A stretch of 27,503 nt of DNA from Gammaproteobacteria bacterium (GTDB taxonomy: Bacteria; Pseudomonadota; Gammaproteobacteria; DSM-19610). The DNA lies in NCBI GenBank assembly GCA_030618475.1, contig JAUXDG010000007.1, forward strand, positions 1-27,503. The letters run 5' to 3'. Position 1 is the first letter of the stretch. Each line of letters begins with the position of its first letter. Of this stretch, positions 24,471 to 27,503 are shown in pieces. A model generated the notes under the pieces. It was not told the origin of the DNA. It did not search any database and saw nothing but the letters and a program-made list of their open reading frames with translations. The translations under genes were made by a program, and so were the position numbers.

Positions 24471-25465
24471 GCCTGTATCGCAGGCTGCAGCAGGAACCGT
24501 ATAAATACGGTTTCTTTCATGCGTTGCGGCAGATTGAATGCAGCTTCCCGGACAAGGCGCGCATCGGTTCCTCGATCAAGCCGGTGGAGGATCCGGTTCG
24601 TTTTGCGCAGGAGCCGTCCATGGCGTTCGCGCCTTCGACCCTGTCGTCGTTCAGGATGTCGAAAGCCGGTTTTCCACCGCGGCTGACCGTCCTGTTCTTT
24701 GGTCTGTTTGGCCCCAATGGTCCGTTGCCATTGCATCTGACGGAGTATGCGCGGGATCGTCTGCGTAATGCCGATGATCCAACTTTTGCGCGTTTCGCGG
24801 ATATGTTTCATCACCGCATGTTGTCGCTGTTTTACCGGTCGTGGGCGGAAACCCAGCCGACCGTCAGTCTGGACAGGCCGAAGGCTGATTACTTCTCCGA
24901 AAAGGTAGGTTCGCTGATCGGGATCGGTATTCCGTCGATGCGCAATCGCGATGCCATGCCGGATTTCGCCAAACTGCACTTTGCCGGGCATATGTCTGCG
25001 CAGACGCGCAACGCAGACGGCTTGCTGGCGGTGCTGAGTCGTTACTTCAGTGTGCCGGTCAGACTGCAACAGTTTGTCGGTGAATGGCTTGATATGCCAG
25101 AGCGATCACAGATGCGTCTGGGTGAGTCACCACTGACAGGAATGCTGGGACAAAACACAACGTTGGGGAGCCGGGCCTGGGAATGTCAGCAGAAGTTCCG
25201 CTTGTCATTCGGACCGCTGGACATGGAGGACTATCAGCGCCTGTTACCGGGTGGTACAAGTCTCACGGCGCTGATCGCCATTGTTCGCAATTATGTGGGT
25301 GACGAGTTTGACTGGGATGCGCATCTGATACTGAAAAAGGAATGTGTCAGGCCGGCTAAACTGGGTGAGTTCGGTCAGTTGGGATGGACCTGCTGGATGA
25401 CGGAGCAGCTGCCGGATCATGACCTGGGCGAGCTGTATCTGAATCCCATGCAGGAAGTGATTTAG
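24434..25465 (+). CDS. tssG: T6SS baseplate protein TssG (VasB/ImpH)
   Basis: TssG is the core of the TssFG wedge. The start at 24434 lies inside tssF (37-bp overlap) with GAGGTGATG just upstream. The product has 343 residues. Family marks: YGFFHALRQIE (25-35), the FGLFGPNGPLPLHLTEYARD block and FADMFHHRMLSLFYRSW, then HMSAQTRNADGLLAVLSRYF. The C-terminal part ends LGQLGWTCWM-like (FGQLGWTCWMTEQLPDHDLG). The coding sequence is intact. A 71-bp gap with a palindrome and short tandem repeats follows before clpV. Confidence 0.95.
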   Translation: MAGEDRTAPSAVSLYRRLQQEPYKYGFFHALRQIECSFPDKARIGSSIKPVEDPVRFAQEPSMAFAPSTLSSFRMSKAGFPPRLTVLFFGLFGPNGPLPLHLTEYARDRLRNADDPTFARFADMFHHRMLSLFYRSWAETQPTVSLDRPKADYFSEKVGSLIGIGIPSMRNRDAMPDFAKLHFAGHMSAQTRNADGLLAVLSRYFSVPVRLQQFVGEWLDMPERSQMRLGESPLTGMLGQNTTLGSRAWECQQKFRLSFGPLDMEDYQRLLPGGTSLTALIAIVRNYVGDEFDWDAHLILKKECVRPAKLGEFGQLGWTCWMTEQLPDHDLGELYLNPMQEVI

Positions 25466-25470
25466 CGATG

Positions 25471-25510
25471 CCCGGCGCCGGGGCTGGAATACAAAAATAC
25501 AAGAATACAA
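25471..25510. repeat. 12-bp palindrome plus three 8-bp tandem repeats before clpV
   Basis: CCCGGCGCCGGG at 25471-25482 is a perfect palindrome. It is followed by AATACAA(A/G) repeated three times at an exact 8-bp period (25488, 25496 and 25504). The clpV ribosome site AGGAGA lies about 15 bp further on. The repeat is in the untranslated spacer and could change clpV spacing by slippage, or may be chance. Confidence 0.6.
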
Positions 25511-25536
25511 GCTTAAAATAATTCAGGAGATTGGGT

Positions 25537-27503
25537 ATGTCGGAAATCAGTCGTGTAGCGCTGTTCGGAAAACTGAACAAAGTCGCTTACAAAGCGATAG
25601 AAAGCGCCACCGTGTTTTGCAAGATGCGCGGTAATCCCTACGTAGAACTGGTCCACTGGATACACCAGATACTCCAGTTACAGGACTCCGATCTGCACCG
25701 AATCATTAAGCAGTTTGATATAAATCCAGCCACCCTGGTCAGGGACATGACCGAGGCGCTGGATAGTCTGCCGCGCGGATCCTCCTCGATTTCCGATCTG
25801 TCGGCACATGTGGAAGAGGCTGTGGAGCGGGGCTGGGTATTCGGCAGCCTGCTGTTCGGAGAATCACAGGTGCGAACCGGGCACCTGGTGGTAGGCATCA
25901 TGAAGACCCGTTCACTGCGTAACGGGCTAATAGATATTTCGAAGGAGTTTGAGAAGATCAAGTATGACACGCTGACGGATCGCTTTACTGAAGTGGTCAG
26001 CGGTTCACCGGAAAATAATTTGCGCGCGACAGACGGATTTCAGGCCGGTGGTGGTGCTGTACCGGGCGAAGCCAGTGGTGCCATGCCGCCTGCGCAGATG
26101 GGCAAGCAGGAAGCGTTGCATCAGTTTACCGTCGACCTGACCGAGCAGGCGCGAAGCGGGAAGATGGATCCCATTGTCGGTCGTGATGAAGAGATCCGCC
26201 AGATTATCGATATTCTCATGCGGAGGCGACAGAACAACCCGATGCTGACAGGTGAGGCCGGGGTGGGCAAGACAGCCGTGGTTGAAGGGTTTGCGCAACG
26301 TATCGCCAGCGGTGATGTGCCCCCGCCACTGAAAGACGTTACGCTGCGTTCGCTGGATGTCGGTCTGTTACAGGCGGGCGCCAGTATGAAAGGCGAATTT
26401 GAGAACCGGCTCAAACAGGTAATCGAGGAAGTTCAATCCTCAGAAAAGCCCATCATCATGTTCATCGATGAGGCACACACCCTGGTTGGTGCTGGCGGAG
26501 CTGCGGGTACCGGTGACGCTGCCAACTTGCTCAAGCCGGCTCTGGCGCGCGGTACCCTGCGCACTGTGGCAGCTACAACCTGGGCTGAGTACAAAAAGCA
26601 TATTGAAAAGGATCCGGCGTTGACACGACGCTTCCAGGTCGTTCAGGTTCTCGAGCCCAGTGAGGAAAAGGCGATACTGATGATGCGCAGCGTAGCCAAC
26701 GTCATGGAGAAACACCACAAGGTCCAATTGCTCGACGAGGCGCTGGAGGCTTCGGTCAGACTGTCTCATCGCTATATTCCCGCCCGCCAGTTACCGGACA
26801 AATCCGTCAGTCTGCTGGATACCGCCTGTGCTCGCGTTGCCATCAGCCAGCATGCGGTCCCTGCCGAGGTTGAAGATAGTCGTCGCCGTATCGAGGCGCT
26901 GGATACCGAGCTGGAAATTATCGGTCGTGAACAGGCTGTTGGTGTCGATATCGAAGAGCGGGAAACGAAGGCCAGAGAAGAGTTGGAGACCGAAAATAAA
27001 CGGCTCGAAGAACTCAACGGGCGCTGGGATGCGGAAAAAGAGCTGGTTGGCCAGATCCTTGAGCTGCGTGCCAGCCTGCGTGGCCAGATAGGCAAGGTCG
27101 AGGGCACGGACAGCGAGCTTGAAAAAACAGCCGATGAAGTGGCGGAAGCCGGTAACACAGCAGAACCGGATGCGGACAGGGATGCGCAGCTGAAGCAACT
27201 TAAGGAACTACAGGCCAAATTGCACGAGTTACAGGGTGAGCATCCGCTGATCCTTTCATCGGTGGACGAACAGGCTATCGGTTCAGTTGTCCAGGACTGG
27301 ACCGGTATTCCGGTTGGTCGCATGGTACGTAATGAAATCGAGACTATACTCAACCTGGCGGATCTCATCGAGCAACGCATTATCGGTCAGCGCCATGCGC
27401 TGGATATGATCGCCAAGCGTATCCAGACTTCACGCGCCAGCCTGGACAACCCCAACAAACCGATCGGCGTATTTATGCTGGCGGGCACTTCGGGCGTGGG
27501 CAA
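25537..27503 (+). CDS. clpV: T6SS AAA+ ATPase ClpV (TssH), 3' end outside window
   Basis: ClpV disassembles contracted TssBC sheath with ATP. The start at 25537 has AGGAGA seven bases upstream. The reading frame stays open to the window end (655 codons plus two bases). In order: the N-terminal Clp-N double repeat (about 1-155) that binds the TssC helix, AAA domain 1 with Walker A GEAGVGKT (239-246) and Walker B IMFIDEAH (D311, E312), TRRFQVV sensor region, then the coiled-coil middle domain (about 440-560). The second AAA domain begins at VVQDWTGIPVGRM, and the window stops within its Walker A (GTSGVG, residue 650 onward). The ELETENKRLEELNGRW-type middle domain is somewhat long and acidic. 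Confidence 0.96.
   Translation, partial: MSEISRVALFGKLNKVAYKAIESATVFCKMRGNPYVELVHWIHQILQLQDSDLHRIIKQFDINPATLVRDMTEALDSLPRGSSSISDLSAHVEEAVERGWVFGSLLFGESQVRTGHLVVGIMKTRSLRNGLIDISKEFEKIKYDTLTDRFTEVVSGSPENNLRATDGFQAGGGAVPGEASGAMPPAQMGKQEALHQFTVDLTEQARSGKMDPIVGRDEEIRQIIDILMRRRQNNPMLTGEAGVGKTAVVEGFAQRIASGDVPPPLKDVTLRSLDVGLLQAGASMKGEFENRLKQVIEEVQSSEKPIIMFIDEAHTLVGAGGAAGTGDAANLLKPALARGTLRTVAATTWAEYKKHIEKDPALTRRFQVVQVLEPSEEKAILMMRSVANVMEKHHKVQLLDEALEASVRLSHRYIPARQLPDKSVSLLDTACARVAISQHAVPAEVEDSRRRIEALDTELEIIGREQAVGVDIEERETKAREELETENKRLEELNGRWDAEKELVGQILELRASLRGQIGKVEGTDSELEKTADEVAEAGNTAEPDADRDAQLKQLKELQAKLHELQGEHPLILSSVDEQAIGSVVQDWTGIPVGRMVRNEIETILNLADLIEQRIIGQRHALDMIAKRIQTSRASLDNPNKPIGVFMLAGTSGVG

Noticed and set aside
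1..27503. CRISPR array, tRNA or rRNA genes, integron attC sites
   Set aside because: No regularly spaced direct repeats of suitable length and no tRNA or rRNA sequence were recognised on either strand.

Overview
The window (27.5 kb, moderately GC-rich) looks like chromosomal DNA of a gammaproteobacterium. It has two halves. Positions 1-7,000 are a mosaic of mobile-element debris and foreign gene fragments. Positions 7,171-27,503 are an almost complete type VI secretion (T6SS) locus. The gene order and accessory genes (FHA protein, TagF, PppA, TagJ, short TssA) match the arrangement of the Pseudomonas aeruginosa H1-type (i3) family. No RNA gene or housekeeping marker pins the genus.

Mosaic half. 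Two ~325-bp copies of an IS91-family element end (31-356 and 5226-5550) lie in the same orientation and bracket about 4.9 kb of unrelated pieces. These are: a class III nucleotide cyclase that lost its N-terminus at the IS junction; the first 35 codons of an IS481-type transposase; an unrecognised minus-strand ORF with a Cys/His pair reminiscent of CNF1-type deamidases; the C-terminal EF-hand/dockerin-like tail of a Planctomycetes-style secreted protein with its own terminator; the 3' end of a group II intron (maturase tail, domains V and VI); an intact nitrilase-superfamily hydrolase; and a C-terminal fragment cut by the second IS end. To the right follow a decayed IS91 transposase, an IS21-like terminal repeat, a small unknown ORF and a perfect 32-bp inverted repeat.

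T6SS half. tssJ is on the minus strand, diverging from a long plus-strand series: tagH (fha), tssK, tssL, tssM, tagF, pppA, a small SHOCT-like membrane protein, a decayed gene, then tssA, tssB, tssC, hcp, tagJ, tssE, tssF, tssG and clpV. The window ends inside the second Walker A motif of clpV. The membrane complex (TssJLM), baseplate adaptor (TssK), baseplate (TssEFG), sheath (TssBC), tube (Hcp), cap/coordinator (TssA) and recycling ATPase (ClpV) are all present and look intact. VgrG, PAAR and any effector/immunity pair are not in the window.

The most interesting departures are these. The threonine-phosphorylation module has its phosphatase (PppA), FHA reader (TagH), TagF and a plausible TssL acceptor tail, but no PpkA kinase; a small TM protein and a frameshifted gene remnant sit where the kinase normally is. 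tssJ has been moved and inverted, and carries a twin-arginine-type lipoprotein signal. The IS91-bracketed mosaic beside the locus contains two possible enzyme/toxin genes.
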